In this document: piece after piece, positions 24,074 to 32,888 of the stretch
Layout: each line of letters begins with the position of its first letter
Position numbering within the stretch: position 1 is the stretch's first letter
DNA from: Candidatus Brocadia sp.
Lineage (GTDB): Bacteria; Planctomycetota; Brocadiia; Brocadiales; Brocadiaceae
NCBI GenBank assembly: GCA_021646415.1
Contig: SOEU01000024.1
Span: forward strand, 1-45,571
DNA length: 45,571 bases
Reading direction: 5' to 3'
The notes under the pieces: generated by a model
Seen by the model: the letters and a program-made list of their open reading frames with translations, nothing else
Databases searched by the model: none
Told to the model about the DNA's origin: nothing
Position numbers and translations under genes: made by a program

Positions 24074-27000
24074 ATGATTAAAAACTTAAGGTGGAGGATA
24101 CCTCTCATTGCGGTAGTTATTGCTATTGGTACCATGGTATTGTATCCACCGGCAGAAAAGGTCTTGAAGAGAGAGCGTGTCAAAGAGATTGACGGCAAGG
24201 TAGTAGAACGGACTACAGTAGAAAAATCATGGACGCAGTTTTTCATAACAAATCCCGTTGTCCGGGAGATGATCATCAGCGAGGAAACAGACAAAGACGG
24301 CAAGAATATCCGGAACAAGGTTGTTGAATATGTGTCAAAGGGTAAAATTAAACTTGGATTAGACCTCAAAGGTGGCTCCGAATTACTCTATAAGGTTAGA
24401 GTGGATGAAAGGGAAGATCGTCCGGGTATTACAAAAGAAATTATCGAGGTGCTCAAGAAGAGGATTGACCCGCAGGGTGTTATAGAGTACCGAATACAAG
24501 AACAGGGTAGCCATCGGATACTTATTCAGGTACCGGGGGCAACAAGAACGGAAATAGAAGGACTGAAGAACCGAATTACGCGGCTTGGCAAGCTTGAGTT
24601 CAGATTGGCAGCCAGCAGTGACAGTCCGGAATATACAGAGGCCGTGGAGGGGAAACAAATCCCCGGTTTTTATAAACATTGGTTAAGAAAGAAAAAGGGT
24701 GAAGAGGGTGAGGCTGGTAAGTGGTTCCTTGTTCAAAATAAGATAGCAATTTCCGGTGAACATCTATCCAGAATATATGCTGACCGTAAAGGGATTGAAC
24801 CGGTTGTGGGGTTTGAGTTTGACGCTATCGGTAAGTCCAAGTTCGGGCAGATTACAGAACGTAATATTGGCAAACCTCTGGCGATAATCCTGGATGGCAT
24901 CCTGTATTCAGCGCCTGTTATACGCGACCGCATTCCTGGGGCGGGGATTATTGAAGGGAATTTCACGCAGGATGAAGTGAACGAACTCATTGCCATAATG
25001 CGGGCAGGAAGCTTACCTGCTGACCTTGAACTTGAAATGGAAACTATGGTCGGACCAAGTTTGGGGAGAGATTCGATTAACCGAGGCCTGATAGCGGGAG
25101 CAATAGGTGGCATTTTCGTCATTCTCTTCATCGGTATTTATTACATGGGAATAGGATGGGTTGCCAACTGTGCAAACGCATTAAATATCTTCCTGATAGT
25201 TGCTGCAATGGCATTGCTCGACGCCACCATGACACTTCCGGGTATTGCAGGTTTGGTGCTTATGATTGGTATGGGAATCGATGCCAATGTGCTTATTTTT
25301 GAAAGGATCCGCGAGGAAAAAGCCAAAGGGAAACCTATCCGTGCAGCCGTTAAGGCAGGATATGAAAAGGCATTTTCTGCTATCTTCGATTCTAACATTA
25401 CTACCTTGATTACAGGTGTTATACTTGCCGCAGTAGGCACAGGCCCCGTGAAAGGATTTGCATGGATATTAATCCTTGGTTTGATTATTAACCTGTTTAC
25501 CGCCATTTTCGTGACAAGGGTCATGTATGATTTGTTCATGGATTTAAGCTGGATCAAGAAGTTTTCCATGTTAAAACTGATCGGTATTCCTCACGTCAGA
25601 TTTCTGAATTATCGTTTTATTCTGGTAGCTGTTTCAGGTGCATGTATTATCGCCGGACTTACCATATTTACTCTTCGCGGGAATAAAAAATATGATATTG
25701 ATTTCACCGGCGGTACCCTTGTGCATTTACACCTAAACAATCCAACACCACCTGGATTTATAAGGACTGCATTGGCAGAGACGGGTTATGAAGAGGCTGA
25801 GGTGCAAAGTATCTGGTCTGAGGAGAGTCTGACCCAGTTCGCGTCAACAGCAAACGAATTTGGTATCAGGATAAAAGAGCTTAACGAGGAAAAGGTAAAA
25901 CAAAAAATAACAGAGGACGTAAAAAGGGTTCTGGATAAGGCCGGGCTGTTTAAAGGGATTGATTTTGTCGAACCTTTGGTTTTTCATCTTGAATTGCAAA
26001 AACCGGTGGATGAAGTGGCTATTCAGAAAAGCTTGAAAGAAGCAGGTTATAGTGAGGAAGATGTGGTATCGATAACACCTGTTAATCAGCCAGCCAGAGA
26101 ATATGTAGTGAATATTTCGGGTTTGGAAGATGCTAAAAAACGCCCGCAACTGGTTGGCTCGGTTGTAGATGGATTAAAAGATAATCTGGTTTTCCACGAT
26201 GTAAAAATAACGCTGGGTGAAATTACTGAAACATTGCAGGCTCAGGATGTGGGTATGCAGACATCTAAACCTTTCATGGATGTGGAAGCAAGTGAGCCTA
26301 TAGAACCCGTTATCCTCAATTTTGAACTGAATAAGCAGGGGTTTAGTAATATTACTGTAACGGGACTATCAAAAGAATCCCCTATGGTACGCACAAGTAA
26401 GCTCAAAATTGAAGGCCCAAGAACAAGTTTGCAGGAAATAAAACAGACTTTGAAGGAAACGATTCCCAGTCCGAGCGTCAGTATCATCGGAAATGAAGCG
26501 ATTCGGGTAGAATTGAAAGAGGGTATTGGTAAAGAAAGTTTTGTGACGATGATTCGTGGAATTAAATCTGTAAAAGATGCCATAAAAAGTATTTATTCAA
26601 GGAATGCCCCGGCACCTGTATTTGCAATTCGTATGGAGCCTTTGAGCGCAGGAAAAATCCAGGAGAAAATTAAGGAAGATATCGTTCATAAATTTAAAGA
26701 CAACTGGTATAAAGAAAAGGTTGATGTCTCTTTTGAATTGATTAAAGAGGGCTCTGGAGATACGGCAGGCGTTGAAATACCTCAAATGACGAAAACAAAT
26801 CAGGCACAATTTCGCATGATGTTATCAAAACCATTGAAAAAAGAGGTTATTGAAGAGGTGCTAACCTCGGCGGGATACCCCAATATTCTTGAACAGGGTT
26901 TGGAAAAAGGAAGGGAATACCAGGCTGTCAAGATTGTTCTTGGCTCTCAAAATGCTGAAACAGTTGAAAAGACCATAAAAGGTGCATTTGAAATACCTCA

Positions 27001-27622
27001 GCCACTAAAAAGGATCGTGAGTATCGGCGCCACCGTCGCTGGTGAAATGAAGGGGCGCGCCATCCTGGCGGTAATCTTCTCCTGTATTGCAACAATATTT
27101 TATGTATGGTTTCGTTTCGGCGACTTCAAATTTGGTTCTGCTGCAATTATCGCCGTTATTCACGATATTCTGGTTACCCTTGGTGCCGTGGCGGTTGCAG
27201 ACTACTTATTTGGAAATATGAAGATTGACAGTGCCATGGTAGCAGCGTTTCTTACTGTAGTGGGTTATTCTCTGAATGATACGATTGTTGTATTTGACAG
27301 GATTAGGGAGAATATGGGGGGACGGGGAAAGATATTGACTCCGCAACTGGTTAACGATAGTATTAACCAGACCCTGAGTCGTACACTTCTGACAGGCATC
27401 ACGACTATTGGTGTATTGTGCGCCTTGTTTTTTCTGGGCGGGTCTGAGGTTCATGGATTTGCATTTGTTATGTTGGTAGGAATCCTTGTGGGTACCTATT
27501 CTACCATATTCATTGCTTGCCCAATGTTGCTTAACTGGAAAGGCCTTTCTGCCACAAGTCAGGTATTGCCACGACAAAATTATCCAATTCAGGGAAAGGA
27601 GACAAAACGAAAAAACATTTGA
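24074..27622 (+). CDS. secDF: Fused protein-export membrane protein SecDF with enlarged SecF domain
   Basis: At 1182 residues this is far longer than the usual fused SecDF (about 740-850). The SecD half has IKLGLDLKGGSELLY, a periplasmic domain ending AGSLPADLELE, and membrane helices with GIDANVLIFERIREE. The SecF half starts near residue 520 with YDIDFTGGTLV at about 540 and resumes its membrane helices at about residue 985 (AILAVIFSCIATIFYVWFRFGD, split here only for clarity as AILAVIFSC and IFYVWFRF) with SLNDTIVVFDRIREN. The periplasmic P1 region between is therefore about 450 residues rather than about 100 and seems to hold repeated alpha/beta units. SecDF uses the proton or sodium gradient to pull exported proteins out of SecYEG. 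GAGGAG precedes the ATG. Confidence 0.93.
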   Translation: MIKNLRWRIPLIAVVIAIGTMVLYPPAEKVLKRERVKEIDGKVVERTTVEKSWTQFFITNPVVREMIISEETDKDGKNIRNKVVEYVSKGKIKLGLDLKGGSELLYKVRVDEREDRPGITKEIIEVLKKRIDPQGVIEYRIQEQGSHRILIQVPGATRTEIEGLKNRITRLGKLEFRLAASSDSPEYTEAVEGKQIPGFYKHWLRKKKGEEGEAGKWFLVQNKIAISGEHLSRIYADRKGIEPVVGFEFDAIGKSKFGQITERNIGKPLAIILDGILYSAPVIRDRIPGAGIIEGNFTQDEVNELIAIMRAGSLPADLELEMETMVGPSLGRDSINRGLIAGAIGGIFVILFIGIYYMGIGWVANCANALNIFLIVAAMALLDATMTLPGIAGLVLMIGMGIDANVLIFERIREEKAKGKPIRAAVKAGYEKAFSAIFDSNITTLITGVILAAVGTGPVKGFAWILILGLIINLFTAIFVTRVMYDLFMDLSWIKKFSMLKLIGIPHVRFLNYRFILVAVSGACIIAGLTIFTLRGNKKYDIDFTGGTLVHLHLNNPTPPGFIRTALAETGYEEAEVQSIWSEESLTQFASTANEFGIRIKELNEEKVKQKITEDVKRVLDKAGLFKGIDFVEPLVFHLELQKPVDEVAIQKSLKEAGYSEEDVVSITPVNQPAREYVVNISGLEDAKKRPQLVGSVVDGLKDNLVFHDVKITLGEITETLQAQDVGMQTSKPFMDVEASEPIEPVILNFELNKQGFSNITVTGLSKESPMVRTSKLKIEGPRTSLQEIKQTLKETIPSPSVSIIGNEAIRVELKEGIGKESFVTMIRGIKSVKDAIKSIYSRNAPAPVFAIRMEPLSAGKIQEKIKEDIVHKFKDNWYKEKVDVSFELIKEGSGDTAGVEIPQMTKTNQAQFRMMLSKPLKKEVIEEVLTSAGYPNILEQGLEKGREYQAVKIVLGSQNAETVEKTIKGAFEIPQPLKRIVSIGATVAGEMKGRAILAVIFSCIATIFYVWFRFGDFKFGSAAIIAVIHDILVTLGAVAVADYLFGNMKIDSAMVAAFLTVVGYSLNDTIVVFDRIRENMGGRGKILTPQLVNDSINQTLSRTLLTGITTIGVLCALFFLGGSEVHGFAFVMLVGILVGTYSTIFIACPMLLNWKGLSATSQVLPRQNYPIQGKETKRKNI

Positions 27623-27789
27623 GGGATAACAATCGTCCAATTTCCATTATGTAAATAATTATTGGGTATGAATAGGATTTTTGTGGAAAACGCACATAAA
27701 ATATTGATTCATAAAATAATGTGAAAATATCGGAAGTGTTCTATTGGGGTTCTTCGTTCCTTTAAAACCTTCGAAAGGAATAAAAAACG

Positions 27790-28626
27790 ATGAAAAGAGA
27801 TGTGCAAGTTGGTGTAACTTTAGGAGTGATTATTCTGGCAATTATTGGCGTCTTTCTGAGCACAAGAACGAGCGTGAAAGAACCAGCTATTCCTATTCCG
27901 GATGAAGAGGAAGAAACACAAAGTGGTGTATTGGACATAAGCCAATTATCACCAGATACGCAAAACGCATCTCAGGAATCTCTTGAAGAGACGAAGGCTG
28001 CCTTGAAAGGTACTGAAGAAAGTACGACACAAAAGACCTCCATCGTTGCGGATACCACAAAAATTGAGGAACAAACAGCAGAAAAAGAAGACAATATTGT
28101 CGAGGGGGAATGGCAGAAGGCAAAGGAGAAAGAACCTGTAAATGTAACCGCAAATGATACAAAAGCATCAGTCACAAATCAGGAAGATTGGAAAGACGTT
28201 TCTTATAGCGATGGAAAGACTACCTCCAAATTCAGAATGCATAAGGTGAAATATAGTGACAGTCTTCGTAAAATAGCAAGAAAATACTACGGGGATGAGT
28301 CCAAGTGGTTACTGATTTTCAATGCAAATCAGGATAAAATTCAAGATCGTAACAGCATTAGGATTGGGACAGAACTTATTATACCTGAAGAAAAGACAAA
28401 GACGGAGATAACGACCCCGACACTTTCCCAGGTAGTCGAAATGGAAGATGCAAAACAAACCGTTAGAAAACACATAATTCAGCAAGGTGATTCGCTTTAT
28501 ACGTTAGCCACAAAGTATTATAATGATGGCACAAAGTGGAGCAAAATATTTAACGCTAACAGGAAGGTCCTTAAGGATCAAAAATCTTTGAAAATTGGGC
28601 AAGAACTAGTTATTCCAGATCTTTAA
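27790..28626 (+). CDS. Membrane-anchored protein with two LysM domains
   Basis: This 278-residue protein has an N-terminal membrane anchor (about 7-24: VGVTLGVIILAIIGVFLS), an acidic Gln/Thr/Glu-rich linker to about residue 150, and two LysM domains (about 154-204 and 226-277). Each has the pattern DSL...IARKYYGD...W..IFNAN...I..GTELIIPE. LysM binds peptidoglycan or chitin-like sugars. The stop codon region overlaps a possible ATG of the next frame, but the next gene most likely starts 21 nt later. It probably forms a unit with the beta-propeller gene. Confidence 0.9.
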   Translation: MKRDVQVGVTLGVIILAIIGVFLSTRTSVKEPAIPIPDEEEETQSGVLDISQLSPDTQNASQESLEETKAALKGTEESTTQKTSIVADTTKIEEQTAEKEDNIVEGEWQKAKEKEPVNVTANDTKASVTNQEDWKDVSYSDGKTTSKFRMHKVKYSDSLRKIARKYYGDESKWLLIFNANQDKIQDRNSIRIGTELIIPEEKTKTEITTPTLSQVVEMEDAKQTVRKHIIQQGDSLYTLATKYYNDGTKWSKIFNANRKVLKDQKSLKIGQELVIPDL

Positions 28627-28646
28627 TGCTTTGGAAGGAGCAAATA

Positions 28647-29786
28647 ATGAAAATGAAAAGTGTCTTTCCGTGTATTGTAACCCTCCTCTTGTCAACGATT
28701 ACACTTCTGTTCTGTAGCACGTCACGGATTTCCTCTCTTCATGCTCAGGGCACTGCAGATACGTTTCCAATGTATAAATATAATTTACAAAGGACTGGTT
28801 GTGTGCCTTTTGTGGGGCCTTCCAGCGACAATGTTAAATGGAGTATTTCCAGTTCTGGTGAAATATGGTCGTCCCCTGTTGTGGATGCCGATGGGGTTAT
28901 TTACACAGGAAGCACCGATGGCAGTTTGTTATCCATAACTCCAAAAGGGAAGGTATTATGGGCTTTTAAAAGTGGTGATGAGATATTTGGTTCTCCAGCA
29001 ATTGGCATAGACGGTGTTGTTTGTTTTGGTACGGTGAGCGGGAGGCTCTATGTGATCAATCCTGACGGAAAGATGAAATGGAAGTTCCAGGCTGCCGGGG
29101 CTATTCATTCGTCCCCTGCTATTGATGACAAAGGGACGGTGTATATCAGTTCCTATGACGGGAAGCTCTATGCATTAGGTGCAAATGGAAAACTATTATG
29201 GAGTTATAAAACCGGGGCGTCTATTATGATTTCTTCTCCTGCCGTAGATCGTGATAATACCATTTATATTGGTTCCTGGGATAAACATTTGTATGCCATA
29301 AACCAGGATGGGTCTTTAAAGTGGAGTCTTGAAACCGAAGGTAAAATAGATTCTACGCCTGCCGTTAGCAGTGACGGTGTTTATGTCGCGGATATGAATG
29401 GGAAATTATATGCTGCAAATTTCGATGGGACGCTAAAGTGGGGGTTTGACTTGGGCAGCCGAACACATTCTTCTCCGGCTATAGACACCGAAGGAGTAGC
29501 CTATATTGGTACACAGGCTGGCAGCTTATATGCGGTAAAAAAAGACGGTACTGTGAAGTGGGAATACAAAACCGGAAATTCAATTACGGCCACTCCTGTT
29601 ATCGATGCAAATGGTGTTATTTATGTGGGGTCATGGGATGGTAAATTATACACCCTGAATAATGATGGTACTCTCAAATGGAGCGCAACAATTGGTGACC
29701 CATTACTTTCTTCCCCTGCGATTGATCCAAAAGGTACGCTCTATGTCGGTTGTGTAGATTGGAAACTCTATGCAATAGGGCAATAA
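28647..29786 (+). CDS. Exported PQQ-type beta-propeller repeat protein
   Basis: From ATG at 28647 (GGAAGGAG 6 nt upstream) the product has 379 residues with a signal peptide. About eight repeats of some 40 residues follow, each like SSPAIDDKGTVYISSYDGKL...LKWS, the beta-propeller blade of the PQQ-dehydrogenase/BamB fold. There is no signature for PQQ or calcium binding, so a scaffold or BamB-like envelope role is more likely than an enzyme. An ATG at 28626 is in frame but lies before the ribosome-binding site and is unlikely to be used. Confidence 0.88.
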   Translation: MKMKSVFPCIVTLLLSTITLLFCSTSRISSLHAQGTADTFPMYKYNLQRTGCVPFVGPSSDNVKWSISSSGEIWSSPVVDADGVIYTGSTDGSLLSITPKGKVLWAFKSGDEIFGSPAIGIDGVVCFGTVSGRLYVINPDGKMKWKFQAAGAIHSSPAIDDKGTVYISSYDGKLYALGANGKLLWSYKTGASIMISSPAVDRDNTIYIGSWDKHLYAINQDGSLKWSLETEGKIDSTPAVSSDGVYVADMNGKLYAANFDGTLKWGFDLGSRTHSSPAIDTEGVAYIGTQAGSLYAVKKDGTVKWEYKTGNSITATPVIDANGVIYVGSWDGKLYTLNNDGTLKWSATIGDPLLSSPAIDPKGTLYVGCVDWKLYAIGQ

Positions 29787-29809
29787 GTTTTTGGAATCAC
29801 AAAATCTTT

Positions 29810-29838
29810 TTTACTTAATAATCATTTTCAGTTATAAT
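29810..29838 (+). promoter_or_regulatory. Promoter upstream of the AhbC-like gene
   Basis: TTTACT (29810-29815) and a perfect TATAAT (29833-29838) are 17 bp apart. A second TATAAT at 29890-29895 lacks a fitting -35. An ACCATGTGTT direct repeat follows near 29918-29936. Confidence 0.45.
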
Positions 29839-29970
29839 GATTAGCATAATTTATTTACAGCACTATGCTAGCGTATTTACACCGTTCATTATAATCGTAC
29901 ATGTGGTAAGTAACCATGTGTTACCATGTGTTACTTTAGCACATATACCCTGTGCAGGAGATGGAGTAAC

Positions 29971-31197
29971 ATGATTGGTATATCAAAATTATATTGTGGT
30001 ACCGTAGAACCGTCAGATGCGTTACGTTATGGGAGAGAGTCCAGGAAGCTGCCATCCCATTTGTTACAGTTTTCTCACGATAAAAAACCTGTTGTTGTAT
30101 GGAATGTAGGACAACGTTGTAACTTGAAATGCATCCATTGCTATTCTCAATCAAAAGATATTGAATATCTCAATGAATTGACTACTGGTGAGGCAAAAGC
30201 AATGTTAGATGACCTTGCAGATTATGGGGCTCCAGTGATCCTGTTTTCCGGCGGAGAGCCTCTTATGAGAGCAGACCTCCTGGAATTAATTGGCTATGCC
30301 AAAGAGAAGGGTTTGCGGGCGGTTATTAGTACGAATGGTACCTTAATTACGAGAGAAAAGGCAAATGAATTGAAAAAGTTCGGGCTTTCCTACGTAGGGA
30401 TCAGTCTGGATGGTCTTAAAGAGACAAATGACCGTTTCCGTGGTATTCCCGGTGCATTTGATGCTGCATTGGAAGGCATTCGAAATTGCATGTCGGTGGG
30501 CATTAAGGTTGGCCTGCGTTTTACGATTAATAAAAGGAATGCACATGATATTCCTGGTATATTTCAACTTATTGAAAAAGAAAATATCCCAAGGGTCTGT
30601 TTCTATCACCTGGTCTATTCAGGGAGGGGTTCCAACCTGATTGAAGAAGACCTTTCTCACAAAGAAACCCGCGAGGTTGTTGACCTTATTATCAATAAGA
30701 CCAAAGAGGCCCATGACAAAGGCAGAAAAATAGAGGTGCTTACCGTGGATAATCATGCCGATGGTCCGTATGTGTATTTACGGCTCCTGAAGGAAAATCC
30801 AAAGAGGGCAAAAGAGGTATATGAACTCCTCCAGATGAACGAGGGAAATAGTTCTGGCAAGGGACTTGCTTGTATTAGCTGGGATGGAGAGGTGCATGCC
30901 GACCAGTTCTGGAGACAGTATTCCTTTGGAAATGTCAGGAAAAGGAAGTTTAGCGAGATATGGGAGGATACTTCCAATGAATTAATGGCCAGACTGAAGA
31001 ACAAAAACCCTTATATCAAAGGGCGTTGTGCAAAATGCAGGTGGCTTAATATCTGCGGCGGAAACTTCAGGGCCAGGGCAGAGGCATACTATGGTGATAT
31101 GTGGGAACATGACCCCGCCTGTTACCTTACCGATGAAGAAATAGGAATAGAATCCGGATCTCCCAAAAAAGCAAGGCAAAAGGTAACTGTTCAGTGA
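29971..31197 (+). CDS. ahbC: Radical SAM/SPASM heme-pathway enzyme, AhbC/NirJ family
   Basis: I chose ATG at 29971, which has GGAGATGGAG upstream, giving 408 residues that open MIGISKLYCGTVEPSDALRY, the typical start of AhbC. The radical SAM motif is C50-x3-C54-x2-C57, with GGEP at 94-97. Auxiliary Cys are 301, 353, 356, 362 and 384. AhbC removes acetate side chains from 12,18-didecarboxysiroheme to give Fe-coproporphyrin III in the siroheme-dependent heme pathway; the related NirJ acts in heme d1 synthesis. Both would suit an organism rich in heme proteins. I favour AhbC from the N-terminus, but NirJ cannot be excluded. No other heme gene lies in the window. Confidence 0.8.
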   Translation: MIGISKLYCGTVEPSDALRYGRESRKLPSHLLQFSHDKKPVVVWNVGQRCNLKCIHCYSQSKDIEYLNELTTGEAKAMLDDLADYGAPVILFSGGEPLMRADLLELIGYAKEKGLRAVISTNGTLITREKANELKKFGLSYVGISLDGLKETNDRFRGIPGAFDAALEGIRNCMSVGIKVGLRFTINKRNAHDIPGIFQLIEKENIPRVCFYHLVYSGRGSNLIEEDLSHKETREVVDLIINKTKEAHDKGRKIEVLTVDNHADGPYVYLRLLKENPKRAKEVYELLQMNEGNSSGKGLACISWDGEVHADQFWRQYSFGNVRKRKFSEIWEDTSNELMARLKNKNPYIKGRCAKCRWLNICGGNFRARAEAYYGDMWEHDPACYLTDEEIGIESGSPKKARQKVTVQ

Positions 31198-31285
31198 TTT
31201 AATTTTAACCCTGCTACGTTGGATTGTCTGACATATTTTCAGGCAGTAAACCTTTCCCTGACGATAAGGAATTTCAAATCTGCAA

Positions 31286-31345
31286 TTGTAGCGCGAACTT
31301 CAGTTCGCTTACACCCTGTGCGAACTAAAACTCGTGTTACATTGA
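31286..31345. repeat. Dispersed palindromic repeat (GCGAACT-AGTTCGC)
   Basis: GCGAACT (31293-31299) and AGTTCGC (31302-31308) form a perfect palindrome, followed by a second, degenerate GCGAACT copy at about 31319-31345. It looks like a short intergenic repeat rather than a terminator. Confidence 0.5.
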
Positions 31346-31369
31346 AAAAGTCACCGAAGTCCTGGTTTA

Positions 31370-31414
31370 AAAAGATGCATTACATCTGCCTTTTCAGGAT
31401 AAAAGGCAGATGTA
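31370..31414 (-). terminator. Hairpin overlapping the end of the DUF4159 gene
   Basis: ACATCTGCCTTTT pairs with AAAAGGCAGATGT across a 6-nt loop. On the minus strand a TTTTT run follows after eight bases, so termination is possible but weak. Confidence 0.5.
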
Positions 31415-32195
31415 CCTGGTCTTGTTTATAGTCACCTGTTAAAGCGTACATAATAATATTTATCCCGAGGCGGAATGCCATAGACCTTTGTGTCTCACCA
31501 CCGGGAATTACTTCATATTCCCAACTCCCAAGAGGATCTTTTGACCAGGCGCCACCCAGATCGTTCTGCGAATAAATAATAGCCGTTCGATTCTCTAATG
31601 TTATACCTTCCAGATAAGATTTCTCCATAATCCTGCCGTATGCCTGGTTCAGCAAATAAAAAGACTTAAAAATGATATGATCAGCAGGCAGCTTTTCCAG
31701 GGATTTGTTGGGAAATAGCCGTTTAATTTCCCGGCGTACAGATTTATCAAACCCGAAATCGCTCTTTCCGAGGCAGTCGTCAATCAATAGCATACCCCCG
31801 AATTCCAGGTATAATTTCAGATTGCTGATTTCTTTCTCGCTGAAAGGCGGGAATTCCTGATCACCGGACATATAGAGAAATGGGTATTCAAAAAGATTGG
31901 CATCATCCGCCCGAAGAGTAATGGTATCAATACGTGCCTCAACACTGGTTCGTTTGATAATTTCCCACATAAGACGTTTTCCCGCATTTGGCCTGGGATT
32001 CCAGTTCCCGCCATCATATTGCAATTGTGCAAAAGCAAACTTCGAGGCATCTCCCATGGCAAAACTTTTACAGGGAAAAAGGTTGAAACCACAGATGACA
32101 CAGATGACACAGATAAAGAATCTGAGATTTTTGGAAATAGTAAAACACAGAGGTGCAGAGGAACAAAGATTATAAAACAAGATTCCTATTACCAT
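31380..32195 (-). CDS. DUF4159 protein with a repeat-derived signal peptide
   Basis: The body (from MGDASKFAFAQLQYDGGNW) is a full DUF4159 domain: RLMWEIIKRTSVEAR, FLYMSGDQEFPPFSEKE, LKLYLEFGGMLLIDDC and MAFRLGINIIMYALTGDYK. DUF4159 proteins resemble glutamine-amidotransferase-like folds and occur in planctomycete surface or stress loci; their function is unknown. The N-terminal 50 residues include a basic-hydrophobic export-like segment (NLRFFICVICVICGFNLF) encoded by nine-base TCTGTGTCA repeats of a kind usually found between genes. I used ATG at 32195; a TTG at 32216 is also in frame and neither has a ribosome-binding site. The true start is uncertain. A palindrome overlaps the last codons (31381-31414). 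Confidence 0.75.
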   Translation of the reverse strand: MVIGILFYNLCSSAPLCFTISKNLRFFICVICVICGFNLFPCKSFAMGDASKFAFAQLQYDGGNWNPRPNAGKRLMWEIIKRTSVEARIDTITLRADDANLFEYPFLYMSGDQEFPPFSEKEISNLKLYLEFGGMLLIDDCLGKSDFGFDKSVRREIKRLFPNKSLEKLPADHIIFKSFYLLNQAYGRIMEKSYLEGITLENRTAIIYSQNDLGGAWSKDPLGSWEYEVIPGGETQRSMAFRLGINIIMYALTGDYKQDQVHLPFILKRQM

Positions 32196-32248
32196 TTTTA
32201 AATACCAGGGAAACAAGTCTAATGGAAAATGCGTTAAAAATTATTTCT

Positions 32249-32518
32249 TCAATATGCTGTTTGTTGCTCAACTTCAATCTCTTCGATGCGTGAGCGAATC
32301 GGTTGTATTTTTTTTATTCTAATACATACGATAGGTTGTCCCTTTTCAGCATGAATTTTTCCCAATTTAAAACTCCAACTATTAAACTCCTCGTCTCCCT
32401 CTAATTGCATAATTACGATCGCATTATTTGGAATTTTATTTGCAAACTCCGGATGCTCACGCACATATCTGTTAAACTCTTTAATTAAATCAGTATTTTT
32501 CCTTTCCAAAATATTCAT
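32249..32518 (-). CDS. DUF5647-type small protein
   Basis: This 89-residue protein matches my memory of DUF5647: NTDLIKEFNRYVREHPEFAN, IPNNAIVIMQLEGDEEFNSW, then GQPIVCIRIKKIQPIRSRIE. Its function is unknown. Its ATG overlaps the stop of the upstream 103-residue gene by four bases, so the two are translated together. Such overlapped pairs of small proteins often form toxin-antitoxin-like modules, which here is only a suggestion. Confidence 0.75.
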   Translation of the reverse strand: MNILERKNTDLIKEFNRYVREHPEFANKIPNNAIVIMQLEGDEEFNSWSFKLGKIHAEKGQPIVCIRIKKIQPIRSRIEEIEVEQQTAY

Positions 32519-32826
32519 GGCATGTCTCCCTTCAAAAATTTATTTTTATACGTCTCCCAATTGTCGTCAATATCATCATCAGCCAGAGTCAAAGCATCTT
32601 CAAATTTAAGGTGTAATTCCTCTTTGATATGCTTACCTTTCTTATTATAAGAATCGCGATGCGCATAGCCATGAGCACAGTCATATCGAACAACCTCTTT
32701 CCAAGACCCTTCATGCTTAATCTCTAATTGAACCATAAATTTTACCACCTTACCGCTCTGTATTTGATGATAATGTCTTTTCCTTGTATCTTCGTTGTAA
32801 TGAATTATATATTCTTTTACGGCCAT
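32515..32826 (-). CDS. Small protein paired with the DUF5647 gene
   Basis: This 103-residue protein reads as a small beta-rich domain (KEYIIHYNEDTRKRHYHQIQ, KVVKFMVQLEIKHEGSWKEV) with a His-rich stretch (DCAHGYAHRDSYN) and an acidic C-terminus. I recognise no named family with certainty. It overlaps the DUF5647 gene by four bases, and the pair seems to be one module. Whether it is the toxin, antitoxin or something else cannot be told from the sequence. Confidence 0.7.
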   Translation of the reverse strand: MAVKEYIIHYNEDTRKRHYHQIQSGKVVKFMVQLEIKHEGSWKEVVRYDCAHGYAHRDSYNKKGKHIKEELHLKFEDALTLADDDIDDNWETYKNKFLKGDMP

Positions 32827-32888
32827 AGCAAATTATCCAACGCATTTAACCTTCTATAGAACTATGTTTTCTCAAGTTCTCCTTCCCG

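Noticed and set aside
25141-25569. 142-codon antisense ORF in secDF, and others of similar size at 26242-26583 and 27206-27640
   Set aside because: They mirror SecDF coding sequence and show no independent start signals.
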